DNA of 48,967 nucleotides from Limnohabitans sp. GTDB lineage: Bacteria > Pseudomonadota > Gammaproteobacteria > Burkholderiales > Burkholderiaceae_C. The notes below the pieces were generated by a model. That model was not told the origin of the DNA. It did not search any database and was given only the letters and a program-made list of their open reading frames with translations. Position 1 is the first letter of the stretch. Each line of letters begins with the position of its first letter. The translations under genes were made by a program, and so were the position numbers. The stretch spans positions 1-48,967 of the forward strand of contig NZ_JAOASQ010000040.1 in assembly GCF_030158565.1 (NCBI RefSeq), in the 5' to 3' direction. This document shows positions 17,177 through 25,357 of the stretch, piece after piece.

Positions 17177-18297
17177 GTCTTCAACCTTTGCAGGGCCTGT
17201 TGGTGGTATCGCTGGAGCATGCCGTTGCCGCGCCTTATTGTTCAAGCCGTCTGGCCCATGCTGGGGCTCGCGTCATCAAGGTCGAGCGGCCCGAAGGCGA
17301 TTTCGCACGCGACTACGACCGTGAGGTGTACGGCGAGTCTTCGTATTTTGTCTGGATCAACCAGGGCAAGGAGTCGGTGGCGCTGGATTTGAGGCAGGAG
17401 GCCGACCATGCGCAGATGCAGGCCTTGCTGGCGCAGGCGGATGTGTTTGTTCAGAACCTGGCGCCCGGTGCGGCCGAGCGATTGGGGCTGGGCTCGGCCA
17501 GCTTGCGCGAGCGCTTTCCGCGCATGATCACCTGTGACATCACGGGCTATGGTGAGATCGGACCGATGCAAGACCTCAAGGCCTATGACCTGCTGGTACA
17601 GGCCGAAAGCGGCTTGGTCTCGGTCAACGGTGCGCCCGGACCCTGGGGCCGCATTGGCGTGTCGATCTGTGACATTGCCGCAGGCATGAATGCGGCACAG
17701 GGCATCCTGGAGGCGCTGTTCTTGCGTGAGCGCACGGGCCAGGGCAGTGCCTTGCATGTGTCCTTGTTCGATTCAGCGGCAGAGCTCATGGCTGTGCCTT
17801 ATTTGCAGGCACGCTATGGCCGGGCCGCACCTCAGCGCGGTGGCCTCAAGCACCCCAGCATTGCCGCTTACGGCGCCTTCACCTGCCGGGATGGTCATGA
17901 AGTCGTTTTGGCCGTGCAAAACGACCGTGAATGGCAGGCCTTTTGTCAGCATGTGTTGCTGCAGCCTGAGCTGGCGCATGATGTGCGCTTTGCCAGCAGT
18001 GCAGCAAGAGGCCTTCACCGTGACCAAATCGAAGACATGATTCAGGCGGTGATCGGCGGCCTGACCGGTGGCGAAGTGGCTGATCGTTTGACCGAGGCGC
18101 AAACGCCTTTCGGCTCCATCAATTCGGTGCTGGACTTGATACACCATCCTCAATTGCGCACGCGCCAAATTCAGGTGCGCGGCCGGACCGTCGAGGTGCC
18201 AGCGCCTGCGTGCATGACCCCTTGGCAAGATGATGGGGCCAAGCTGAGCAGCGCCCCTGCTGTCAATGAGCATGGTGTGTTGCCGGGCTTGAGCTGA
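17173..18297 (+). CDS. CaiB/BaiF family CoA-transferase (paralogue 2)
   Basis: A 374-residue class III CoA-transferase. Conserved segments are VVSLEHAVAAPYCSSRLAHA, VQNLAPGAAERLGLGS and the catalytic VSICDIAAGMN (Asp167). Its start overlaps the LysR stop by four bases, so it is translationally coupled. It is the shortest of the three paralogues, lacking the basic N-terminal extensions. With paralogue 1 it brackets the operon that contains the lactonase. CoA donor and acceptor unknown. Confidence 0.9.
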   Translation: MSLQPLQGLLVVSLEHAVAAPYCSSRLAHAGARVIKVERPEGDFARDYDREVYGESSYFVWINQGKESVALDLRQEADHAQMQALLAQADVFVQNLAPGAAERLGLGSASLRERFPRMITCDITGYGEIGPMQDLKAYDLLVQAESGLVSVNGAPGPWGRIGVSICDIAAGMNAAQGILEALFLRERTGQGSALHVSLFDSAAELMAVPYLQARYGRAAPQRGGLKHPSIAAYGAFTCRDGHEVVLAVQNDREWQAFCQHVLLQPELAHDVRFASSAARGLHRDQIEDMIQAVIGGLTGGEVADRLTEAQTPFGSINSVLDLIHHPQLRTRQIQVRGRTVEVPAPACMTPWQDDGAKLSSAPAVNEHGVLPGLS

Positions 18298-18337
18298 AAA
18301 AAAGCACCCTACAAACCAAGAAAGGCTTGTGGGGTGC
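18297..18337 (-). terminator. Intrinsic terminator of the minus-strand ABC/SDR operon
   Basis: A long stem (GCACCC..CC at 18304-18317 with GG..GGGTGC at 18324-18337) is followed on the minus strand by a T-run (18303-18297). It ends the operon that runs from 24227 down to 18377. Confidence 0.8.
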
Positions 18338-18376
18338 TGACGCTGCCCAACAGGGCAGAGCAGGTGTGCGAGCGTG

Positions 18377-18679
18377 TCAGCCGGGCAGCATGCCGTCGAT
18401 GACCACCATGCGGGAGTTGGCCGACAGCTGACGCAAACGTCTGGCCGGTGCGTATTCGGGTGAATTCAGCCAGGCGTGCGCCTGAGCCACACTCGGGAAT
18501 TCGAGCATGACCAGGCGCTTGGGCTGCCAGTCGCCCTCCAGGGGCGAGACTTCACCGCCACGGGCCAGGAACCGTCCGCCATAGGCCGCCACGGTGGGGG
18601 GCGACAGGCGTTTGTATTCCTCGAACCGCAGCGGGTCCGTGATCTCCATGTCATTGATGACGTAGGCGGGCACGGGCAT
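18377..18679 (-). CDS. DUF1330 domain protein
   Basis: A 100-residue dimeric alpha-beta-barrel protein. The start PAYVINDMEITDPLRFEEYK and the segment YGGRFLARGGEVSPLEGDW are typical of DUF1330, a family of uncharacterised small proteins that is often an accessory in catabolic operons. It lies six bases after the dehydrogenase gene and before the operon terminator. No function can be assigned. Confidence 0.88.
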   Translation of the reverse strand: MPVPAYVINDMEITDPLRFEEYKRLSPPTVAAYGGRFLARGGEVSPLEGDWQPKRLVMLEFPSVAQAHAWLNSPEYAPARRLRQLSANSRMVVIDGMLPG

Positions 18680-18685
18680 GTCCTC

Positions 18686-19600
18686 TCAAGCAGCCTTTTG
18701 CAAGGCAGCAGGTTGTTGACGGATTTCGATGCCCAGTTCTTTTTCGCGGATGAACATCAGTGCAGCGGTGTCGCGGTCGCCCAGACCCATGGCGATGGCG
18801 CGGTCCATGGTGGCTTGCGCGCCACGGCCCACCGAGGCCGTAAACCCCATTTGCTCGGCGGCTTCGCAGGCCAGCCGCACGTCTTTGCAAGCCAGGCGAA
18901 TGGCAAAGCCGGGGCTGTCGTCGCCGACAAAGGCCTTCTTGGGCATGGCCACGGCAAACTGCTGGTTCCAGGCCATGGTGGTGCGCATGACTTCTTGCAT
19001 CAGCTCCAGCGTCAGGCCGTTTTTGACGCCGATGGCCAGGGCCTCGGTGTTGGCGACCATGATGGTGGTGGCCAACAGGTTGTTGGTCATTTTCATCGCG
19101 TGGCCGGTGCCCGGGCCGCCGCAGTAATAGGTGTCGGTGCCCATGCAGTTGAGCACGGGGGTGGCGCGCTCAATGGCGGGCTGGTTGCCGCCAACCATCA
19201 AGGTCAGTGTGCCGGTCACAGCGTGTTCGCTGGTTTTGCCCACGGGCGAGTCCACCAGCTCCATGCCGCGTGCGCGCAGCGCATCACCCACGCGGCGCGA
19301 TGTGGCCGGATCGATGGTGCTCATCTCGATGACGATGCCGCCTGCAGGCAGACCTTCGACCAAGCCATCGGCGCCCAGCACGACTTGCTCGACGTGCTGC
19401 GGTTCGGGCAGCATGGTGACCACGATCTCGCTGGCTGCGCCCACTTCACGGGCGGTGGCCGCCGAGCGTGCACCGGCTTTGACCAGCCGCGCGATGGCTT
19501 CGGGGCTGCGGTCGAACACGGTGAGTTCGTGGCCGTGTTTGAGGATGTTCAGGGCCATGGGCGCGCCCATGACACCCAATCCGATGAATCCGACTTTCAT
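18686..19600 (-). CDS. NAD(P)-dependent beta-hydroxyacid dehydrogenase with YihU-like substrate loop
   Basis: A 304-residue 3-hydroxyisobutyrate-dehydrogenase-family protein. The Rossmann motif GFIGLGVMGAPMA is at residues 4-16 and the catalytic Lys170 lies in GTGHAMKMTNN. The substrate loop reads DSPVGKTSEHAVTGTL (117-132) instead of the usual PVSGG. E. coli sulfolactaldehyde reductase YihU has PVGRTS here, where Arg123 contacts the sulfonate; here it is Lys122. YihU Asn174 is conserved (Asn173) but Ser178 becomes Ala177. This hints at an anionic aldehyde or hydroxyacid substrate. Operon: SDR, ABC importer, this gene, DUF1330. Confidence 0.85.
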   Translation of the reverse strand: MKVGFIGLGVMGAPMALNILKHGHELTVFDRSPEAIARLVKAGARSAATAREVGAASEIVVTMLPEPQHVEQVVLGADGLVEGLPAGGIVIEMSTIDPATSRRVGDALRARGMELVDSPVGKTSEHAVTGTLTLMVGGNQPAIERATPVLNCMGTDTYYCGGPGTGHAMKMTNNLLATTIMVANTEALAIGVKNGLTLELMQEVMRTTMAWNQQFAVAMPKKAFVGDDSPGFAIRLACKDVRLACEAAEQMGFTASVGRGAQATMDRAIAMGLGDRDTAALMFIREKELGIEIRQQPAALQKAA

Positions 19601-19631
19601 GTGGTATCTCCTGTCGTGGTTTTAAAAAATT

Positions 19632-20867
19632 TCAGCTGCGATCGGACCATTTGTCCATTTCCCAGACCGGGCGGCCACGCAAATCGGCCACATCGGTGCG
19701 GGTGAATTCAGCGTTGCCTGGCTTGGCACCCAGACGCTCATAGGCCTGGCGGATCAGCGGGGCAGAGCGCGAGAAAGCGTCTTTGACCTGTGACCACTGC
19801 AAGGGCTTGTCAATGACCTTGTTGCCAGCCATGAACTTGGAGGTTTCCAGCACAGCGCGGGCATCGTTTTCGGTGGGCCAAGACCAGCCACGCGAGAACA
19901 AGACATCGTCCTTGACGACCTTGGCGCCTTGCGCGGCGTCGAGCTTCCAGTAGTCCTTGACCAGTTGCGACACCGCGCCAGCGTCCATGGCGGTCAGCGC
20001 GGCCACAGCCTCTTGCTGGGCCATGAGGAAGGCCACCACCACTTGCGGGTGCTGGTCGATCAGACCATTGCGACCGATCCAGAACGAGCGGTGCAGGTAG
20101 TAGCCGTCGGGGAAGAAGGGCGACTTCTTCACACTGGCCAGCATGTGGCCTGCGCCTTTGCCGGCGGGGCCGTCATAGTGCTCTTCGGTGAAGCCAAAAG
20201 AGTTGGCAATCGCGACCGTGCCGCTGGCCTGCGCAGCCAGGTAGGCCGGGTAGATCGTGCAGGTGGCGTCCACACCAGTAGGCACCGAAGCGGCTTGCGC
20301 GTGGGTGGGCATGTTGACGAACTTGATGCCGGTGTCCTTGATGTCTTGCACGCCAAGCTCGAACATCAGCATCTGGAACAGCGCGCTTTGCGGGTCACCG
20401 CCGAGCGACACGCCCACGGTCTTGCCACGCAGGTCCTGCAGGTTGCGAATCGGTGAGCCCTTGCGAGTGGTGATCAGGAAGCGCAGGTGGCCTTCGCCCA
20501 CGCACAGCAGGCTGATCGGCAGGCCGCTGGAAATCCCACGCGTGATGGGCGTGTTGCCCCACATGCCGATGTCCAGGTTGTTGCCCACCATGGCTTCCAC
20601 CATGGGCAATGCGGTCGGGTACTCGCGCCAGTCGATGGTCAGGTCGTAGCCGAATTCGGCCGCACGCTTTTCCATCAGCTTGTTGTTGATCATGTACTGG
20701 CTCATGGGCGAATTGCCCGCAGCCCATGGGATGCGTCCGATGGACACTTTGAGTGCGCGGCGTGCGTTTTGCGCGCGTACAAAGGCCGGTGCAACGGACA
20801 GGCCTGCGGCGGCAGCGCCACCGATGAGCAGGCCACGGCGGGAAGTGGGAAATTGAGGTGTGTTCAT
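19632..20867 (-). CDS. ABC transporter substrate-binding protein, SsuA/NMT1-THI5-like, Tat signal
   Basis: A 411-residue periplasmic receptor for the ABC importer encoded just upstream. The N-terminus has a twin-arginine signal (TSRRGLLIGGAAAAGLSVAP, cleavage near VRAQ). The mature domain has the type II fold features of SsuA/TauA/THI5-like proteins: VEAMVGNNLDIGMWGNTPIT and LQDLRGKTVGVSLGGDPQSA. Members bind sulfonates, nitrate, thiamine precursors or aromatic acids. ATG 20867 follows CAGGAGA; the open frame to 20906 is not needed. Confidence 0.9.
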   Translation of the reverse strand: MNTPQFPTSRRGLLIGGAAAAGLSVAPAFVRAQNARRALKVSIGRIPWAAGNSPMSQYMINNKLMEKRAAEFGYDLTIDWREYPTALPMVEAMVGNNLDIGMWGNTPITRGISSGLPISLLCVGEGHLRFLITTRKGSPIRNLQDLRGKTVGVSLGGDPQSALFQMLMFELGVQDIKDTGIKFVNMPTHAQAASVPTGVDATCTIYPAYLAAQASGTVAIANSFGFTEEHYDGPAGKGAGHMLASVKKSPFFPDGYYLHRSFWIGRNGLIDQHPQVVVAFLMAQQEAVAALTAMDAGAVSQLVKDYWKLDAAQGAKVVKDDVLFSRGWSWPTENDARAVLETSKFMAGNKVIDKPLQWSQVKDAFSRSAPLIRQAYERLGAKPGNAEFTRTDVADLRGRPVWEMDKWSDRS

Positions 20868-20902
20868 GCTTGTCTCCTGGGTTGTTGTGATGGATGGACC
20901 AC

Positions 20903-21775
20903 TCAAGCGGTGGCTTCTTCGGTGGGTTGGGCAAAGGATTCGTCACCGCCGATGGCGCGGTAGGCTTCATCGCGAATGAGCGACCAGATCTGTTCGACCA
21001 GCACGCCAAAGCGCGGATGCGTGCGAGCGGTGCCTGCACGGGGGCGAGGCAGGTCGATGGTGACCACTTCACGCACGCGGCCTGGGTGGCTGCTCATGAC
21101 CACCACGCGGTCGGCCAACAGCACCGCTTCTTCGATGTCGTGGGTGATGAAGACGGCGGTCTTGCGTTCGGTGACCGGTGAGGTCTCGCCCCAGATGCGC
21201 AGCAGCTCGGCTTGCAGGATCAGGCGCGTCTGCGCGTCCAGTGCGCCCAGCGGTTCGTCGAGCAACAGGATGTCCGGACCGTTGGCCAACAGACGGGCCA
21301 GCGCCACGCGTTGACGCATGCCGCCCGAGAGCTGGTGCGGGTATTTGTGCTCCGAGCCGCGCAGGCCCACCAGTTCGATGAAGTGGGCAATGCGCTGGTT
21401 GCGTTGCGCTTTGTTGAGGTTTTCGCCGGGGGTGCCGTGGCGCAGGCCAAAGCCCACGTTGTCTTCCACCGTTTGCCAGGGCATGAGGGCGTAGTCCTGG
21501 AACATCACGCCGCGGTCTGCGCCAGGGCCACGAATGGCTTGTCCGTCTTTTTCGATGAGGCCGCCCGTGGGCACGTCCAGGCCAGCGATCATGTTGAGCA
21601 CCGTCGATTTGCCGCAACCCGAAGGTCCGACGATGCAGATGAATTCACCGGTCTGGATGTCGAGGCTCATTTCGGCCACGGCCAGCGTGCTCAGGCCGGT
21701 ACGTGGTGCCACGAAACTTTTGGTCACGCCAGTCAGGCGCAGCTTGGGGGAGGGGGCGTTGTCGCTCATGGTCAT
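20903..21775 (-). CDS. ABC transporter ATP-binding protein (SsuB/TauB type)
   Basis: A 290-residue ATPase energising the importer. Walker A GPSGCGKST is at residues 50-58, a Q-loop Gln lies in MFQDYALMPW, the signature is LSGGMRQR, Walker B ILLLDEP, and the H-loop FITHDIEEA. This pattern is that of the nitrate/sulfonate/taurine subfamily. ATG 21775 overlaps the upstream permease stop (ATGA); ATG 21769, two codons in, has better Shine-Dalgarno spacing and is an alternative. Confidence 0.94.
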   Translation of the reverse strand: MTMSDNAPSPKLRLTGVTKSFVAPRTGLSTLAVAEMSLDIQTGEFICIVGPSGCGKSTVLNMIAGLDVPTGGLIEKDGQAIRGPGADRGVMFQDYALMPWQTVEDNVGFGLRHGTPGENLNKAQRNQRIAHFIELVGLRGSEHKYPHQLSGGMRQRVALARLLANGPDILLLDEPLGALDAQTRLILQAELLRIWGETSPVTERKTAVFITHDIEEAVLLADRVVVMSSHPGRVREVVTIDLPRPRAGTARTHPRFGVLVEQIWSLIRDEAYRAIGGDESFAQPTEEATA

Positions 21776-22563
21776 GGTCTCCAGGGAATCAGGCGCTTTT
21801 CGATCACACGGAACAGCTGGTCGATCAGCAGGGCAACCACACCGACAACCGCCATGCAGACGACGATCGCGTTGAGGTCAATGTTGTAGGCGTAGAAAAC
21901 AAACATCATCTGGCCGATGCCCCCCGAGCCGCCACCGCCCGACTTGGCACCGACAGCCAGTTCGGCGGCGATGATGGCGGTCCAGGCCACCCCCATGGCC
22001 AGGCGTGTGCCCAGCAAGATGGCGGGCAGTGCACCGGGCAACACCACCCGCGTGAGGATGGTCGCGCGCGAGATGCCCATGGTGCGCGCGGCCAGCACGA
22101 GCTTGCGGTCCACACGGCTGACGCCGTGAACGGTGTTGATGAGGACCGGGAAGAAAGAGGCGTAGGCGACGATGGCCAGCGCCGTCGGTGTCCCCGTGCC
22201 CAACCAGAGGATGGCGATTGGCAAGATGGCCATGGGGGCGATCGGGCGAAAGCTCTCGATGATCGGGTCCAGGTTCTCACGCATGGCGGGGCTGGAGCCC
22301 ATCAGCAGGCCCAGTGCAATGCCCAGCACCGAGGCCAGCGCAAAACCCAGAACCACACGACCGAGGCTTTGCACTGTGGCGGACAGCAAGGAGCCTGCAC
22401 TCAGCAAGTCAGCCAGGGTTTGCAGCACTTTCAGTGGGGCTGGTGCAGGGCTGCCGGCAGGCAATGTGCTGGCCCAGATTTGCCACACCACGATCAGCAG
22501 CACGGGCAAGGTGAGGTTGCGCACCAGCACCGATGCCCGGTTGTCGAAGGTCTTGTTTTTCAT
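21772..22563 (-). CDS. ABC transporter permease (SsuC/TauC type), second of two
   Basis: A 263-residue inner-membrane permease with about six transmembrane helices. The cytoplasmic EAA-type loop is seen as ARTMGISRATILTRVVLPGALP, the contact point for the ATPase. Its start overlaps the stop of the other permease by four bases, and its stop overlaps the ATPase start. The two different permeases imply a heterodimeric channel, whereas SsuC and TauC normally act as homodimers. Confidence 0.92.
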   Translation of the reverse strand: MKNKTFDNRASVLVRNLTLPVLLIVVWQIWASTLPAGSPAPAPLKVLQTLADLLSAGSLLSATVQSLGRVVLGFALASVLGIALGLLMGSSPAMRENLDPIIESFRPIAPMAILPIAILWLGTGTPTALAIVAYASFFPVLINTVHGVSRVDRKLVLAARTMGISRATILTRVVLPGALPAILLGTRLAMGVAWTAIIAAELAVGAKSGGGGSGGIGQMMFVFYAYNIDLNAIVVCMAVVGVVALLIDQLFRVIEKRLIPWRP

Positions 22564-23393
22564 GATGAGGCTCCTGTGCCTTCGGCCCATGGGGTCAGTC
22601 GGCGCTGCAGTTTGCGCAGACCCAAGTCACACACATAACCGACCACACCGATGGCCAAAATGAAGGCAAACACCTTGGGGGTCATCAGCATTTGACGGTA
22701 CCACTCGATGGCAAAGCCCAGCCCGCTGGGCGAGCCGATCAATTCCGCCGCCACAATTGCCGCCCAGCTGGCGGCAAAGGCCAGGCGAATGCCCACCATC
22801 ACGGTGGGCAGCGCCGAGGGCACCAGCACATGAATCAACAATGGCCAGCGGCCTATGCCCATGGTGCGTGCCGCAGCCAGCAAGCGGGCATCGGTTTGTC
22901 GCACGCCAGCGACCGTGTTGAGCAAGATGGGGAAAAAGCCGACGTAGAACATGATGAATACCGGCAGTGTGTCGCCCACGCCGAAGATGAACAGCGCTAG
23001 CGGCAACCAGGCGATGCCTGAAATGGGACGCAGCATTTCGACCAAGGGATCGATGTACTGCTCGACACGTTGTGAAAGCCCCATCAGGAAGCCCAAAGGC
23101 ACGGCCACCGCGATCGACAACGAGAGCGCCAGCAGCATGCGCAAGGTGCTGACCGAAGCGTGTTCGGCGATCTCGCCTTCGCGCAGCAGACCCCACAAGG
23201 CTTCGAACACCTTGAGAGGCGAAGGCAGTTGCAGCGGGTTGCCGTTCCACCAATGGAGCAGCCACCACAGCAGGAAAAACACAGCAAAGGACCGCAGCGA
23301 GACCCACAGCGTGCGGTAGGCCGACAGCCCTGGACGCCGGGTGGGGCTTGGGGTTTTGACTGTGCCTGCAGGCACAGGGTTCGATACCGTCAT
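22560..23393 (-). CDS. ABC transporter permease (SsuC/TauC type), first of two
   Basis: A 277-residue permease with a Pro/Thr-rich cytoplasmic N-terminus, about six transmembrane helices, and the EAA-type loop ARTMGIGRWPLLIHVLVPSALP. It is only moderately similar to its partner. ATG 23393 is preferred because GGGAG sits five bases upstream; ATG 23405 would place that GGAG inside the gene. It follows the SDR by about 20 bases. Confidence 0.92.
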   Translation of the reverse strand: MTVSNPVPAGTVKTPSPTRRPGLSAYRTLWVSLRSFAVFFLLWWLLHWWNGNPLQLPSPLKVFEALWGLLREGEIAEHASVSTLRMLLALSLSIAVAVPLGFLMGLSQRVEQYIDPLVEMLRPISGIAWLPLALFIFGVGDTLPVFIMFYVGFFPILLNTVAGVRQTDARLLAAARTMGIGRWPLLIHVLVPSALPTVMVGIRLAFAASWAAIVAAELIGSPSGLGFAIEWYRQMLMTPKVFAFILAIGVVGYVCDLGLRKLQRRLTPWAEGTGASS

Positions 23394-23414
23394 GGTGACT
23401 CCCATGCCAGTCCT

Positions 23415-24227
23415 TCAGCGGGTAACGGCCAGGAAGCCGCCATCCACATAAAGGGTCTGACCGTTGATGTAAGCGCCAGCGCCGGAGGCCAACAAGAGTG
23501 CCGCACCGCAGAGGTCTTCGGGTTGACCCCAGCGGCGGGCGGGTGTCCAGCCGGACACAAAGGCGTTGAACTCGGGGTCCTTGGCTTGGCTGAACTCGGT
23601 GTGCGTGTAGCCGGGCGCCAGCGCATTGACGGTCACGCCTGTACCTGCCAGGTCAGCGGCCATGGCGCGTGTCAATGCCGACACACCGCCTTTGGCCACC
23701 ACATAAGGCACCAGGTTCGGGCGTGCCACGTGGTTCATGATCGAGCTCAGGTGCACGATGCGGCCGCTGCCCTGGGCCACCATCAGCTTGGCCGCATGCT
23801 GGGCCATCAGGAAGCAGGCGGTCAGGTCCGTGTCCAGCACTTTTTGCCATTCTTCGCGCTTGAGCTGCAAAAACGGCGTGCGCACAATGACGCCAGCGTT
23901 GTTGATCAGCACATCCAGACGACCATGGCGCTCGATGACCTGCGCAAAGGCTTGGGCAATCTCGTCTTCCTTGGTGACGTCAAAGGCGAGCGAGTCAACG
24001 TCCATGCCGCTGTTGCGCCATTGCACAGCCAATTCATGGATGCGTGGGTTCAGGTCGCAGACCACCAGCTTGGCGCCCGCTGCGGCAAAGCCCCGTGCCA
24101 GCGCGCCGCCAATGCCACCGGCGGCGCCGGTGATCAGGACCACTTGGCCTTGCAGGGAGAAAAGTTGTTGGGGTGCCAAGTCCGCAAAAGCGTTGGGTTT
24201 GGCAGCTGCCGGTATGGAAGCGGTCAT
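23415..24227 (-). CDS. SDR dehydrogenase (gluconate 5-dehydrogenase/sugar dehydrogenase-like)
   Basis: A 270-residue classical SDR. The cofactor motif TGAAGGIG is at 33-40, Asp58 after the second strand favours NAD, NNAG is at 109-112, and the catalytic Ser161 (or 162), Tyr175 and Lys179 (YVVAK) are present. The C-terminus ends YVDGGFLAVTR. First gene of the importer operon and divergent from a lactonase, it is the natural candidate for oxidising the imported sugar-like substrate to its lactone. A polyol- or 2-keto-acid-acting role is the alternative. Confidence 0.88.
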   Translation of the reverse strand: MTASIPAAAKPNAFADLAPQQLFSLQGQVVLITGAAGGIGGALARGFAAAGAKLVVCDLNPRIHELAVQWRNSGMDVDSLAFDVTKEDEIAQAFAQVIERHGRLDVLINNAGVIVRTPFLQLKREEWQKVLDTDLTACFLMAQHAAKLMVAQGSGRIVHLSSIMNHVARPNLVPYVVAKGGVSALTRAMAADLAGTGVTVNALAPGYTHTEFSQAKDPEFNAFVSGWTPARRWGQPEDLCGAALLLASGAGAYINGQTLYVDGGFLAVTR

Positions 24228-24260
24228 GTTTGTCTCATCCTTGTCGTGTCATGGGGTTGG

Positions 24261-24304
24261 ATGCTAGGCGCCGGTGGGGCGGACTGGAATTGGAACTTGG
24301 GCAA
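24261..24304 (-). promoter_or_regulatory. Promoter with shared 19-bp motif, SDR/importer operon
   Basis: Read on the minus strand, TTGCCCAAGTTCCAATTCC (24304-24286), 19 bases, then TAGCAT (24266-24261). The same motif with the same spacing lies in front of the aldehyde dehydrogenase at 29823-29866. Likely a LysR-type activator site plus -10. Confidence 0.6.
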
Positions 24305-24314
24305 TGCACACTTC

Positions 24315-24347
24315 ACCCAAACGCAAGGCTTGGCATTGCGTTTGGGT
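24315..24347. promoter_or_regulatory. Perfect 12-bp inverted repeat in the divergent promoter region
   Basis: ACCCAAACGCAA (24315-24326) and TTGCGTTTGGGT (24336-24347) are exact reverse complements, separated by nine bases, between the divergent SDR and lactonase genes. The position suits an operator controlling the lactonase operon. No T-tract follows on either strand. Confidence 0.65.
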
Positions 24348-24408
24348 AAAGACCAGTTTGCCGCAAATTTGATTCCCTGGCAGGACGGTGCCTCCTAGCA
24401 TCGAGCGC

Positions 24409-25332
24409 ATGAACCACATCACGGCCTCACCCACGCTAGACACCCCGCACGCCCTCCAGCGTGTGGGCACACAGACCGACATCCTGGGCGAATGCCCGCT
24501 TTGGGACGACACCGCGCAGTGCCTGTACTGGGTGGACATCCGCTTGCCAGCCATCCGCCGCCTGTGTCACGCCACGGGCGAAGTGAACACCTGGCCCATG
24601 CCCGAGCTGGTCGGCTCGATCGCATTGGTGGATGACGGTCGCCTGCTGGTGGCCTTGCCCAGTCAGATTGCCTTGTTTGACCCCGCCAAGGGCGCACTCA
24701 GTGCTTTTGTGCCGAGCTTGCCGATGCCTGAGGGTCATCGATTCAACGATGGCCGTTGCGATGCGCGTGGGCGCTTTTGGGTGGGCAGCATGCACAACAT
24801 CACGCGCGCACCCGAAGGGACGCTGTTTTGTCTGGAGGGCGCGGGGCCGCTCAAGGCGGTGCGGCAGGGCATCTGCATTCCGAACAGCCTGGCCTTCAGC
24901 CCCAGTGGTGACACCTTGTATTTCGCCGACTCGCTGCACTACCGCATCTATGCCCATCCCTATGCACCCGAGTCTGGGCGCATGGGCGAGGCGCAGGTGT
25001 TTGCCGAAAGTGCGCCACCGGCCTTTCCCGATGGTTCGGCGGTGGATGCCGAAGGCTTTGTCTGGAACGCCGAGTTCAATGGCGGACGCTTGTTGCGTTA
25101 TGCGCCTGACGGCAGCATCGACAGGGTGATCGCCTTGCCGGTTGACCGTCCCACTTGCTGCGCATTTGGCGGCCCCGATCTGGACATTCTGTTCATCACC
25201 AGCACCTCGCAAAACATGACTGAAGCTGAGCGCCAGGCCCACCCAATGGCGGGTGCCTTGATGGCGATCCACCCCGGTGTGCGTGGATTGCCCGAGCCGC
25301 GTTTTGCTCTCAACGGTCCTCGTACCGAATAA
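24409..25332 (+). CDS. SMP-30/gluconolactonase family lactonase
   Basis: A 307-residue six-bladed beta-propeller lactonase. Metal-binding candidates match SMP-30: Glu28 (DILGECPLW), Asn113 (GHRFNDGRCD), Asn159 (CIPNSLAFS) and Asp208 (FPDGSAVD). It would hydrolyse a sugar lactone produced by a dehydrogenase such as the divergent SDR. ATG 24409 gives a sensible N-terminus; a GTG at 24388 with AGGA just upstream is an alternative. First gene of a four-gene plus-strand operon. Confidence 0.9.
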   Translation: MNHITASPTLDTPHALQRVGTQTDILGECPLWDDTAQCLYWVDIRLPAIRRLCHATGEVNTWPMPELVGSIALVDDGRLLVALPSQIALFDPAKGALSAFVPSLPMPEGHRFNDGRCDARGRFWVGSMHNITRAPEGTLFCLEGAGPLKAVRQGICIPNSLAFSPSGDTLYFADSLHYRIYAHPYAPESGRMGEAQVFAESAPPAFPDGSAVDAEGFVWNAEFNGGRLLRYAPDGSIDRVIALPVDRPTCCAFGGPDLDILFITSTSQNMTEAERQAHPMAGALMAIHPGVRGLPEPRFALNGPRTE

Positions 25333-25357
25333 ACCTTTTCACCGAAAGCAATTGACC

